Shown: piece by piece, positions 1 to 7,859 of the stretch | How the letters are laid out: every line of letters starts with the position of its first letter | Position numbering within the stretch: position 1 is the first letter of the stretch | Source of the DNA: JALOAT01 sp041685115 | GTDB lineage: Bacteria; Pseudomonadota; Gammaproteobacteria; Thiohalomonadales; Thiohalomonadaceae | Length of the DNA: 64,000 nt | Assembly (NCBI GenBank): GCA_041685115.1 | Contig: JAWLGK010000018.1 | Location: 1-64,000, forward strand | Direction: 5' to 3' | Position numbers and translations under genes: made by a program | Notes under the pieces: generated by a model | What the model saw: only the letters and a program-made list of their open reading frames with translations | Told to the model about the DNA's origin: nothing | The model's database searches: none

Positions 1-424
1 TAGCGACTCCCTGTTCGGCGGCCTTGCGATACCACGTCACCGCCTGCGACGCGTCCTTGGGAACCCCTTCGCCGTTGGCATACATGAACCCAAGGTTGAG
101 CTGCGCTTTAGCGTCTCCCTGTTCGGCGGCCTTGCGATACCACGTCACCGCCTGCGACGCGTCCTTGGGAACCCCTTCGCCGTTGGCATACATGACCCCA
201 AGGCTGAACTGCGCATCGGCATCTCCCTGCTCGGCTAATTCCGTAAAAATCTTCAATGCGACCGGATAATTTTTACGCTCGTAAGCTGACGCAGCCGACT
301 GGAACAAACTTGCTGAGCTGTTGGCCGTTTTCGCCTGCGGCGTAGGCGATGGGCTGCCAGCTGAGGCCCAGCCAGAACCAGCCAAACAACCTATAAAGAT
401 CATCAGTATTGTTATCGGTTTCAT
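1..424 (-). CDS. Sel1-repeat protein with signal peptide (3' end outside window), integron cassette gene
   Basis: Reads leftward from an ATG at 424 and runs off the left edge, so only about 141 residues are visible. The N-terminus (MKPITILMIFIGCLAG) is a signal peptide ending in a small-residue region, so export to the periplasm or a membrane is likely. After a Ser/Ala/Thr-rich linker come Sel1-type tetratricopeptide repeats of 36 residues with the usual A-x-x-x-L-G-x-M-Y-x-x-G-x-G-V pattern; these are protein-binding scaffolds. Two units are almost identical at DNA level (108-bp period), a sign of recent duplication. It lies downstream of the attC-like site at 540-646 in the orientation of an integron cassette. 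No partner or function can be deduced. Confidence 0.8.
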   Translation of the reverse strand, partial: MKPITILMIFIGCLAGSGWASAGSPSPTPQAKTANSSASLFQSAASAYERKNYPVALKIFTELAEQGDADAQFSLGVMYANGEGVPKDASQAVTWYRKAAEQGDAKAQLNLGFMYANGEGVPKDASQAVTWYRKAAEQGVA

Positions 425-539
425 TTCTTGCTATCCAATTTGTCTTTGTAGTTAGTGTTTCATGGCGCGCACTCGTGCTGCCACACCGTGCAGATCAGGG
501 TTTTGACCGCTTTGCCATCAATCACGCAATCTTCTTGAC

Positions 540-646
540 TGCTAACGGCTCGGCTCAGCCGCCCGCAGAAGCGGCGCACCACGTCATAAAAAAGCGCACC
601 AAAACCGCGCCGCTTCTGTGGGTCGGCCTGGAGCCGATGGTTAGGT
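540..646 (-). other. attC recombination site (third visible, longest)
   Basis: On the minus strand the site starts with ACCTAAC (640-646, matching the R'' consensus RYYYAAC) and ends with GTTAGCA (540-546, R'-like GTTRRRY with deviations). The arms pair as a long imperfect hairpin: CCCGCAGAAGCGGC faces GCCGCTTCTGTGGG, and GGCTC/GAGCC blocks flank it. It lies 4 bases after the stop of the 100-aa cassette gene, where attC sites normally sit. Total length about 107 bp. Confidence 0.75.
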
Positions 647-650
647 GCGT

Positions 651-953
651 TTACTCTTCCCATTTCTTTGCCTTATTCAGCTCGCTGATCACCGAGGGAT
701 CATCGAAATACTTTTTCCGAAGATTACGGTTGGCTTCTGGCAGATCTGTACAGAACTCCTCAATCTTGTTGACGATGAACTCCCTTCTTTCGGTATCTGC
801 TGCTGATTTGCCCTCCGGCCACGGCTCTTGCCGAAAATGCGCGCAAAGCTCAGTGCGTCGCAAGAACTCCGCCACGTCATGTGGCACTTGCTCTGCCGCA
901 AGTGTTGGCGCCAGCAGTATTGGCACAAGGGTCAACAGCGCTCGGGTCATCAT
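651..953 (-). CDS. small secreted protein of unknown function, integron cassette gene
   Basis: Encodes about 100 residues beginning MMTRALLTLVPILLAPTLAA, a clean signal peptide, followed by a charged, probably helical mature part of roughly 80 residues with two Cys. I do not recognise the family. The gene fills a cassette exactly: its start lies a few bases inside the attC-like site at 958-1032, and its stop is 4 bases before the next site. The GTTAGGTGCAG of the upstream attC core supplies an AGGTG resembling a ribosome binding site directly before the ATG codons at 953 and 950. A GTG at 957-959 is an alternative start. Confidence 0.6.
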   Translation of the reverse strand: MMTRALLTLVPILLAPTLAAEQVPHDVAEFLRRTELCAHFRQEPWPEGKSAADTERREFIVNKIEEFCTDLPEANRNLRKKYFDDPSVISELNKAKKWEE

Positions 954-957
954 CTGC

Positions 958-1032
958 ACCTAACGTTCAGCGTAACCGGCGCCCGACGGAGCGCAGCGGA
1001 GTTGGGCGTCCGTGTTCACGCTGTTGTTAGCT
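958..1032 (-). other. attC recombination site (second visible)
   Basis: Minus-strand reading: AGCTAAC (R''-like, 1026-1032), an arm beginning AACAGCGTGAACACGGACGCCC, a short apical part, the partner arm GGGCGCCGGTTACGCTGAAC, and a canonical R' GTTAGGT (958-964). The arms pair with a few bulges. At about 75 bp it has the size and symmetry of a classic attC site. It separates the PLD-like cassette from the 100-aa cassette. Confidence 0.8.
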
Positions 1033-1043
1033 TTCACAAGCTT

Positions 1044-1751
1044 TCACTCCACCACCAAGGACGATGGCCACAAGAAATATGGGCCGAACCGCTTGCTCAT
1101 TCTGAACTCTCCGCCCACGGCCTTGCCCGACTCAGTGAGGTAGTACTTTCCCTCTTTCAGTTCGAGGTGACCAACGGCAATCAGCCTATCGAGGAGATCT
1201 TGCGTTCCAAGCCCCAGCTTCTTGGCCAGTTTTGAGGACGTAAGTTTGTCCGAATCCGACCCTTCCTCCCCTTCCGATCCCGCAGAAGGATTTTCTTCCT
1301 TGGTGACTTTTTCCAAGGACATTCGGACTTCGTCGCTGATACGGATAATACGTTGAGCCTCTTCGTAGGCTTCTCGGTACAGCTCCACATCTTCAGAACG
1401 ACTAAGCGCAACCCCCATCTCGTTGTTATTGACCTGGCTAAATTCGTAAAGATTGAGGCTGGTGATGATGCAGCTTTCTTCGTTCAGATAACACTTAGCA
1501 TGGAGGTTCTTGCAAAAGCTTGTGCGAACATAGGTTAGCTCACGAAGCCAATTAATTTCTTCCGGCTGCAGCTCGTTCTTGCCGTAAACGATCCGAACAT
1601 CGATTTTCAGCCGATTCTTGTCTTGCAGCAGTTCCTTGATCCGGTCGTTCAGTTTCAAAAATGGACTGATAAGAATGAGGCGATCCGATGCATTCTTTAT
1701 CAATTCTTCAAGGAAATAGTTCGTGGCGCTGGTATTCAGAAATTTGGCCAA
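1044..1751 (-). CDS. phospholipase D-like domain protein, integron cassette gene
   Basis: A 235-residue protein with one PLD-type half-site: an N-terminal segment (SDRLILISPFLKLNDRIKELL) typical of the PLDc_2 fold, and around residue 85 an HxK motif (NLHAKCYLNEE) followed by a strand and an N-rich loop. The C-terminal third, after an acidic linker, looks like a winged helix (KLAKKLGLGTQDLLDRLIAVGHL). Such proteins are nucleases or phosphodiesterases that act as dimers; a nuclease or DNA-binding role is inferred, not shown. The start appears to be TTG at 1751 with GGAGG about 8 bases upstream. The gene sits between two attC-like sites, so it is a mobile cassette. By eye it is less G+C rich than the chromosome. 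Confidence 0.75.
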   Translation of the reverse strand: MAKFLNTSATNYFLEELIKNASDRLILISPFLKLNDRIKELLQDKNRLKIDVRIVYGKNELQPEEINWLRELTYVRTSFCKNLHAKCYLNEESCIITSLNLYEFSQVNNNEMGVALSRSEDVELYREAYEEAQRIIRISDEVRMSLEKVTKEENPSAGSEGEEGSDSDKLTSSKLAKKLGLGTQDLLDRLIAVGHLELKEGKYYLTESGKAVGGEFRMSKRFGPYFLWPSSLVVE

Positions 1752-1810
1752 GGGTGAAGCCTCCGATTCTTGGTGGAACGTAGGGTAAAGGTACGAATCC
1801 TTCTCTTACA

Positions 1811-1886
1811 AGCTAACGCCGCGGCTCAGGCGCCCAGGAAAGCGGCCGCACCGCTTTCCTGGGTCGCTTGGAGCCGCTTGTTAGCA
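1811..1886 (-). other. attC recombination site (first after the integrase side)
   Basis: Minus-strand reading: TGCTAAC at 1880-1886, an arm containing CCCAGGAAAGCGG, the loop TGCGG, the exact partner CCGCTTTCCTGGG, and GTTAGCT at 1811-1817. The central 13-bp arms pair perfectly. Outer GGCTCC/GAGCC blocks are partly paired. About 76 bp. It lies 27 bases after the stop of the 98-aa cassette gene. Confidence 0.8.
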
Positions 1887-1913
1887 CGTTTCATTGAGCC
1901 GCCCATTCAGCAC

Positions 1914-2210
1914 CTAAAACAGATGAAGTTCATGCTCTTCGGTTCCTTTCGGCACCGGCTTCAATTCGCCCGAGAGCGGATCGCACATGTACTCCCATTC
2001 GATTCCCTCTCGTTCGAAGTTCTCCACCTGCACCGTTTCCTGGTACCCGGCGAGAACCAGTTCCTCTTGCGCTATCCAACGTTCGACTCCGTACCTCTTC
2101 ATATACGCATCTGTCAGCGGGTGGACTGGAATCCCGTTTTTCAGCCACTTTTGTGCGTCATCGATACGCGCCGTCGGGCTGAGCTTCTTTTTCGACCGTG
2201 GTCGGGACAT
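1914..2210 (-). CDS. small protein of unknown function, first integron cassette gene
   Basis: 98 residues starting MSRPRSKKKLSPTARIDD, without signal peptide or membrane segment: a basic N-terminus followed by an acidic, aromatic-rich body. I do not recognise the family. The ATG at 2210 has GAGGAAG at a good distance. The reading frame begins about 10 bases after a GTTAGCA core (2221-2227), which fits a cassette inserted at an attachment site next to the integrase gene. As the cassette nearest the integrase it would be the most recent insertion and the one best placed for expression from a cassette promoter (inference from how integrons work). Confidence 0.55.
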   Translation of the reverse strand: MSRPRSKKKLSPTARIDDAQKWLKNGIPVHPLTDAYMKRYGVERWIAQEELVLAGYQETVQVENFEREGIEWEYMCDPLSGELKPVPKGTEEHELHLF

Positions 2211-2217
2211 TTCTTCC

Positions 2218-2316
2218 TCGTGCTAACAGTTGATTAGACGGAATCCGTCTTTTCCCTTCTTATACAGAATCCGTGTTGCACCGTACCGGATGGCCGCAAG
2301 CTGGCATTCGGCCACT
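2218..2316. other. candidate attI / cassette-promoter region
   Basis: The gap between the divergent integrase remnant and the first cassette. The junction core on the minus strand reads GTTAGCACG (2219-2227). The region holds a GACGGA-A-TCCGTC dyad at 2237-2249 and TATACAGAATCCG at 2261-2273. Position and core sequence fit an attI site, but attI sites have no strong consensus, so the call rests on context. Confidence 0.45.
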
Positions 2317-2372
2317 TGCCGGACTTATTATTCGCCACGGTTTTGTCAGGGAACGATAACCGAGGTTTAAGC

Positions 2373-2755
2373 ATGGCGGAAGGGACTCGTGCAGGCAGCG
2401 AGCGGCGGTTCTGGGATCGCTACATAAAAGTGCTGCACAAACAAGGGATTAAGCCACCGTTCGACCGGTGGCATGTGGTGCGCTCCGAGCAGTTCATCAA
2501 GGCTCTGGCCGGCCGGCGGCTGGTGGATACCCGGCCTCACCATCTAACCGAATTCTTCACACAACGGGGCGGGACAGCCGCCTAACGCCATGGCAGTTCC
2601 GCCAAGCAGTCAGTGCTATACGGATTCTGTATAGCATCGTAAACACAGACTGGTCCGAGCATTTCGATTGGTCTTTTTGGGAGGATTCGGCGCGTGCACT
2701 GGAGCACCAGCATGCCACCGTGGCTCGCCAGGCGCCGCCGGTCACGCCGCAGGAG
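2373..2755 (+). pseudogene. integron-type tyrosine integrase, N-terminal remnant
   Basis: Begins at an ATG (2373) with GAGG upstream and reads MAEGTRAGSERRFWDRYIK, then WHVVRSEQFIKALAGR. After a frameshift near 2582 (one base lost in GCCGCCTAACG) it continues LTPWQFRQAVSAIRILYSIV and WSEHFDWSFWEDSARALEH. This is the SAM-like N-terminal DNA-binding domain found in integron integrases of marine and sulfur-oxidising gammaproteobacteria. The catalytic domain with its R-H-R-Y residues is absent, because the sequence passes near 2755 into a transposase. Divergent orientation from the cassettes is the canonical integron layout. The gene is not functional; cassette movement would need an integrase supplied from elsewhere. 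Confidence 0.75.
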
Positions 2756-3991
2756 AACGCGAGCGGAAGCTGGATGCAGTTCGGCTGTTGCGGGCGATGG
2801 TGATCGCGGCCTCGACGGGGTACGGCGGACGGCAGGCGGATGTCATGCGCCAGTACTTCGAGATGGGCGGCGAGCGGGTGGTGCGCGGCGGCTTCTACGG
2901 TTGGTTCGGCCCCGCACTCGAAGCGGTGATGGAGAGGGTACGAGACCGGGCGCTCGGCTATGTGGCGCAACAGCCGTGTGACCTGCCGGGCTGGTTGGGC
3001 TGCGTTCGGGATTGGATCATCGTCGACTCGAGTACGGTCAAGCTGGATGCGCGACTCAAGGGCGAATATCCGGGGGCGGGTGACTATGCGGCGGTGAAGG
3101 TTCACAAGCACTTCTCCGTTGGCATCGGTACGACGCTGCGTTACCACCTCAGCCCCGCACGGGAACACGACTCTCCACATCTGGTGGTCGACGAATCGTG
3201 GTCCGGTCTTGGGCTCCTGGCCGATTTGGGATATGCCAGTCTGCGGCTGCTCAGGGACTGCCAACAGCACGGTGTGAAGTACGTGATCCGACTCAAGGAG
3301 AGTTGGAACCCAAGGTCGACAGCATCAGCCGTGGCAAAATAACCGGCACCTCTGCCAGGGGCAGCGATCTCGATCTGCTGGTCGAACAGGAGGTTTTGAA
3401 GCTTGATGGCAATGCGCTGGATGCACGAGTGCGCGTCGGCCGCGGCAGCGCTGAAGTGACATGCCGCTTAGTGGCGGTGTCGACTCCCAAGGGATACTGC
3501 TTCTTTTTGACTAACCTGCCGGGGAACATTCGGCCGCTTCAAGTAGCCGATCTGTACCGGGTTCGTTGGGAGATCGAGAGCGACAACAAGCTTGATAAGT
3601 CGTGCCTGAACCTGGACAAGATTGGCGCTCGGACCGGACCGTCCGACCGTGCACTCATTCATGCGTCCCTCGTCGGCTCGATTCTGATCGGACTGCTGGC
3701 ACACCACCACGGCGGCGCGAGGCGCGGCCGAAGAGAGCGGGTGCCGAACGAACCACTCCGCCCATCCACCCACAGTCACTGGCCCGCGCGGTCGGCTCCG
3801 CAGCGCACAGCATTGCGGCTGCGATGGAGCTCAAGGGCGCCAAGGCAACAAAGCGCTGGCAGGAATTGGCCGATTATTTGGAGCACCTCGGTAAAGACCC
3901 CAACTGGCGGTGTCGTCCGTCCGTTCTCGATCAACTGCGCGGATGGAAAATCTCGCCGGGGCGAAAACAAAAAACTGCTGCTGTTAACTGA
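2755..3991 (+). mobile_element. IS4-type insertion sequence remnant, transposase pseudogene
   Basis: Three reading frames joined end to end give one DDE transposase: a block with WIIVDSSTVKLDARLKG near 3016 (first Asp), LADLGYASLRLLRDC near 3220 (second Asp region), and YRVRWEIESDNKLDK at 3553-3600, the Y-R-E-K signature of the IS4 group. One base is missing near 3310 (AACCCAAGG, in the codon after TGG AAC), and a second frameshift lies near 3720-3750, after which the frame reads SLARAVGSAAHSIAAAMEL to a stop at 3991. The left end fuses directly to integrase sequence and I could not find matching terminal inverted repeats, so the element is degraded. Sequencing error is an alternative cause of the frameshifts, but two of them plus a lost end favour true decay. 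Confidence 0.75.
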
Positions 3992-4040
3992 TCACGTATG
4001 GGCCTTGGCTGCTGGCGATGTCCAACTCGTCAAAGCGGGA

Positions 4041-5021
4041 TTACAACGCGTCGCTCACAATATCGGCTAACGCAGCGATATGGGCTTCGCGATCATTGAG
4101 GGCGGGGATGTAGCGGTAGGCCTTGCCGCCTGCGTTCAGGAACAGTTTGCGGTTGGTCTCGGCCATTTCTTCGAGGGTTTCCAGGCAGTCGGCGGAGAAG
4201 CCCGGGCAGATCACGTCCACGCTGGCGATGCCTTCGCCCGGGAGCGCGGCGAGGGTTTCGTCGGCATAGGGCTTGAGCCATTCCTCGCGGCCGAAGCGTG
4301 ACTGGAACGCCGCCTGCCAGCGGTCCGGTGCGAGCTGGAGTTGGGCGGCCACCTGCCGGGCCGTGTGCATGCATTGCTCGTAGTACACGTCGCCTTCGCT
4401 GCGGAAGCGCTCGGGGGTGCCGTGGAAGGAGAACAGCAGCCGTTCGCCCGGCGGCTGGGTCGCCCAGGCCTCGCGGATGGAGGTGACCAGTGCGGCGATG
4501 TAGCCGGGGTGGTCGTGGTAGTCGCCGATGAAATGCAGCTCGGGCACGAAGCGGCGCTGACGCATGGCGTCGGCCAAGGCGTCGAACGTGGAGCCGGTGG
4601 TGCTGCATGAGTTTTGTGGGTAGAGCGGCAGCACGATCAGGCGCTGAACGCCGGCGGCGTCCAATTCGCGCAGGGCGTTCGCGATGGAGGGGTTGCCGTA
4701 GCGCATGCCGAAGGCCACTGGCACGTCCGCGCCGGTGCGCGCACGCAGGGCGATGCTGAGTGCATCGCACTGGCGACGGGTGATGGCGAGAAGCGGCGCG
4801 CCCTCGTCGGTCCAGATGGCTTGGTACAGGCGCGCGGAGCGCGCCGGGCGCGTGCGCAGGATGATGCCGTGCAGGATCGGCCACCACAACAGCCGCGGCA
4901 GGTCCACGATGCGCCGGTCCCGGAGGAATTCCGCCAAATAGCGGCGCAACGCCGGCGGCGTGGGCGCATCGGGGGAACCGAGGTTGGTGATGAGGATGCC
5001 GGTGCGTGGATGGACGGACAT
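4041..5021 (-). CDS. hemH: ferrochelatase
   Basis: 326 residues, normal length for a bacterial ferrochelatase, which inserts Fe2+ into protoporphyrin IX as the last step of heme synthesis. It opens with the family signature (GILITNLGSPDAPTP), has the catalytic His in LLFSFHGTPERF and the conserved ICPGFSADCLETLEE containing the metal-site Glu. No C-terminal membrane segment, so soluble or peripheral at the cytoplasmic face. The stop at 4041-4043 lies only about 50 bases from the IS remnant, which is convergent. Upstream is the repeat array. Monocistronic by position. Confidence 0.95.
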   Translation of the reverse strand: MSVHPRTGILITNLGSPDAPTPPALRRYLAEFLRDRRIVDLPRLLWWPILHGIILRTRPARSARLYQAIWTDEGAPLLAITRRQCDALSIALRARTGADVPVAFGMRYGNPSIANALRELDAAGVQRLIVLPLYPQNSCSTTGSTFDALADAMRQRRFVPELHFIGDYHDHPGYIAALVTSIREAWATQPPGERLLFSFHGTPERFRSEGDVYYEQCMHTARQVAAQLQLAPDRWQAAFQSRFGREEWLKPYADETLAALPGEGIASVDVICPGFSADCLETLEEMAETNRKLFLNAGGKAYRYIPALNDREAHIAALADIVSDAL

Positions 5022-5111
5022 GGGCTGTTTCGGGTGTTCGATGAGCGCCCAAGCATACCCGATAGGCCGCGTCCTGCGGCAGCTTTGGCTCGCATGGTCC
5101 TGCGGGAGGGT

Positions 5112-6043
5112 TCACAGTGGCGTAGGTCATTGGCGCCTCCAGCGCCTACGTGACGAATGCGACGCGGAGATGTCACGTAGCTTCGCAACGTGACCTACGA
5201 CTGAATTGATCCCCTCTTCCTGTCCTTCTCCCGGAGGGAGAAGGGACGAATCTCCTTGCGGCCGCTGGTAACGCGTTTTGGACGCAGCGCACGGAGCAAA
5301 TTGCCGAAGGACGGGACGAGGGGATCGAGTGGTGTAGGTCACGTTGGCGCGTCCAGCGCCTGCGTGACGAACGCGACGCGGAGATGTCACGTAGCTTCGC
5401 AACGTGACCTACGACTGANNNNNNNNNNNNNNNNNNNNNNNNNNNNNNNNNNNNNNNNNNNNNNNNNNNNNNNNNNNNNNNNNNNNNNNNNNNNNNNNNN
5501 NNNNNNNNNNNNNNNNNNGGGGATCGAGTGGTGTAGGTCACGTTGGCGCGTCCAGCGCCTGCGTGACGAACGCGACGCGGAGATGTCACGTAGCTTCGCA
5601 ACGTGACCTACGACTGAGTTGATCCCCTCTTCCTGCCCTTCCCCCGGAGGGAGAAGGGACGAATCTCCTTGCGGCCGCTGGTAACGCGTTTTGGACGAAG
5701 CGCACGGAGCAAATTGCCGAAGGACGGGACGAGGGGATCGAGCGGTGTAGGTCATTGGCGCCTCCAGCGCCTGCGTGACGAACGTGGCCCGAAGATGTCA
5801 CGTAGCTTCGCAACGTGACCTACGACTGAGTTGATCCCCTCTTCCTGCCCTTCTCCCGGAGTGAGAAGGGACGAATCTTCTTGCGGCCGCTGGTAACGCG
5901 TTTTGGACGCAGCGCACGGAGCAAATTGCCGAAGGACGGGACGAGGGGATCGAGTGGTGTAGGTCACGTTGGCGCGTCCAGCGCCTACGTGACGAATGCG
6001 ACGCGAAGATGTCACGTAGCTTCGCAACGTGACCTACGACTGA
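5112..6043. repeat. tandem array of about 213-bp units built on a dispersed inverted repeat
   Basis: The block TCACGTAGCTTCGCAACG starts at 5173, 5387, 5586, 5798 and 6012, a step of 212-214 bp except where the run of N intervenes. Each unit has a GTAGGTCACGTTGGCGC / GCAACGTGACCTAC inverted pair, a CTTCTCCCGGAGGGAGAAG hairpin and a spacer with GCGGCCGCTGG. Reading frames across it are repeat translations and not genes. Single copies of the same inverted repeat occur at 20566-20647 and, degenerate, near 55857. Confidence 0.9.
5419..5518. other. assembly gap of 100 N
   Basis: Exactly 100 unknown bases inside the tandem array. Copies before and after it are 199 bp apart, against 212-214 for the others, so 100 is probably a placeholder and the true gap is about 113 bp or that plus a whole number of further units. 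Confidence 0.95.
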
Positions 6044-6195
6044 ATTGCTCCCTTCACCCCAACCCTCGGCAACCGCTCCCTGCGTTGCTCTACCTCGCGC
6101 ATCCATGCGCTCGTCTCCCGGAGGGAGAGAGTGTGTGGGGCACGAGTGACTGAGTGACAGCTCCAGGGAAGAGGGAACGTTCCTGTCGCGTTGAA

Positions 6196-6744
6196 TCAGG
6201 TCCCTAGCAGGCGCGTGCCGTTGACCTCGAAACAGGCGAAGGGCTCGCGGCCCCAGTGGGTGACCTTGCGCACGGTCAGGGCGACCGGCTCCTCGCTGAC
6301 GACCTTCTGTATGGTGGACAGCACCAGGTCCAGGCGCACCCGATCCGGTGCGCAATGCCGGCCCAGTTCCGCCAGTGCCTGCGCCTGGTTGGGGCGCACG
6401 CGCGGCAGGGTGTAGGCGAGGCATTGCGACTGGGCGATGTGCACGCTGGAAAAAACCCGGGAGAGCCGCCGGCGCAATTCGCGGCAGGTGAAATCGACGC
6501 AGAACCGCCCCACTTCGTCGACCAGTGCGATGAGCGCCGGGTCGACGCGCCCGCCACCCTCGCGAAAAAAGTCCACGGCCGGGAAATAACCGAGCCGGCG
6601 CGCCGCGACTTCCTCGGTGATCTGGGCAGCGAGGCTGTCGCCGAGCACCCAGGGCAGATAGCCCATGTTCAATTCGATGATGTCCTCCGGCACCGTGACG
6701 GTGAGCCCGAGGGCGACACGGGTGATCTGCACCGGGTGGCCCAT
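6196..6744 (-). CDS. conserved protein of unknown function, last gene of the MoxR/VWA/DsrS-like module
   Basis: About 182 residues, cytoplasmic in appearance, opening MGHPVQITRVALGLTVTVPE. I do not recognise a named domain. Its ATG (6744) overlaps the stop of the upstream DsrS-like gene (TGATG), so the two are translationally coupled and probably act together; a GTG three bases earlier is the alternative start. The N-terminal part is strand-rich, the middle is helical with several Cys (FCVDFTCRELRRRL), and the end is again strand-rich. The repeat array begins about 150 bases downstream. Confidence 0.65.
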   Translation of the reverse strand: MGHPVQITRVALGLTVTVPEDIIELNMGYLPWVLGDSLAAQITEEVAARRLGYFPAVDFFREGGGRVDPALIALVDEVGRFCVDFTCRELRRRLSRVFSSVHIAQSQCLAYTLPRVRPNQAQALAELGRHCAPDRVRLDLVLSTIQKVVSEEPVALTVRKVTHWGREPFACFEVNGTRLLGT

Positions 6745-7850
6745 CACGCCGTCCCGCGCAGCACCGCCATGCGGGCCAGGATGGGCTTGACCACGGGTTC
6801 AATGCGCCCGCGCATCACGGAACCCACGGCGTCGGAACGCGCGAAGATGTCGGTGACCGCCGCCTCGCTCACTTCCGCCAGGAACAGCATGGCCTCCACC
6901 TCGCGGCGCAGCGCGGGCAGCGCGGCAAGGAGCGGCGCAACCGCGTCCTGGCCATCGGCGAGCCGCGCCGCCACCGCGGCGTCCATGTCGGCCACACTGC
7001 GCAGCCGCGCACAGCCCAGGTGCAGGTCGCAAAAGTAGTGGCCGATGGTATCGAGCAGGGCCGTGACGACATCTTGATCGGCGGGCCGGCGCAGCGCATC
7101 GGCGGCCACCTCCAGGAAGGTCTGGCCCTGGCTGCCGAGCAGTTTGGCGAGCAGCGCCGCGGCGGGGCCCGGCAGGGTCGCCAAGGTGGCCAGCCACGGC
7201 TCGGCACCGCTGCGCACCGGCTGCGGCTCGGGCAGTTCGTCGGGTACGGCATGGAGGAAGCCGACGCGATAGGTCTTCTTGTTGCGCCCCGCGTCCCACA
7301 GGCGCTGGCGCCGCTCCTGGGTGATCAAGCCAGGCCGCAACACCAGCCGCACCGAGTCCAGGATGTCGCGGTGCTCGGTCTCGAAGGGCAGGTATTCGAT
7401 GAGATAGTCGGCGAGCACCGGGCCCATGACACCCTGCGCCACGCGCGGATGCTCCAGCATGCGCCGCGCGTGCTCGGCCGAGGGCGCCGCCCACCAGGCG
7501 CGCCGCGCCAGATCGTCCGTCAGACCCGGTGAACACACCACGGCCATCACCGCCTCCGGCTCGCCCAGGCGCAGCAGGCGATCGAGCTGCTCGTGATCGA
7601 TCTGGCCCATGCGCGTCCAGCGCCGCAGGAACACCGGATAGCCGCCGGGCGAATCGAGCACGGCGCCCGACAACAGCTCGCGCACATAGGCCAGGTATTT
7701 GTCGCCGTTGCAGGTGGGATTGAGCTGGACCTTCAGCTCATGGTCGGCCTGCAAGCCGTACACGGCCATGGCGTTCTCGTCGATGCGTACCGCCTCGGCG
7801 TTGGTGACCAGCACGTTGAGGCGCAGACTGTCTTCGCTACTCAGGTTCAT
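6744..7850 (-). CDS. probable DsrS-like sulfur-metabolism protein
   Basis: 368 residues (about 41 kDa), soluble, opening MNLSSEDSLRLNVLVTNAEA with blocks GGYPVFLRRWTRMGQ and LTDDLARRAWWAAPSAEHAR. From memory these resemble DsrS, a cytoplasmic protein encoded at the end of the dsr operon of purple and other sulfur oxidisers; its role there is not settled. I cannot run an alignment, so the name is tentative. The gene sits between a VWA-type gene (9 bases upstream) and an overlapping unknown gene, with a MoxR ATPase at the head of the series. That suggests a maturation or remodelling function rather than a catalytic one. Confidence 0.5.
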   Translation of the reverse strand: MNLSSEDSLRLNVLVTNAEAVRIDENAMAVYGLQADHELKVQLNPTCNGDKYLAYVRELLSGAVLDSPGGYPVFLRRWTRMGQIDHEQLDRLLRLGEPEAVMAVVCSPGLTDDLARRAWWAAPSAEHARRMLEHPRVAQGVMGPVLADYLIEYLPFETEHRDILDSVRLVLRPGLITQERRQRLWDAGRNKKTYRVGFLHAVPDELPEPQPVRSGAEPWLATLATLPGPAAALLAKLLGSQGQTFLEVAADALRRPADQDVVTALLDTIGHYFCDLHLGCARLRSVADMDAAVAARLADGQDAVAPLLAALPALRREVEAMLFLAEVSEAAVTDIFARSDAVGSVMRGRIEPVVKPILARMAVLRGTA

Positions 7851-7859
7851 CGTTTTCGT

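Noticed and set aside
460..663. 67-codon minus-strand frame across the first attC-like site
   Set aside because: Starts inside the preceding gene's end and is mostly attC sequence.
5112..6043. Regularly spaced palindromic repeats resembling a CRISPR array
   Set aside because: The unit is about 213 bp, the sequence between palindromes is itself repeated, and there are no unique spacers or cas genes.
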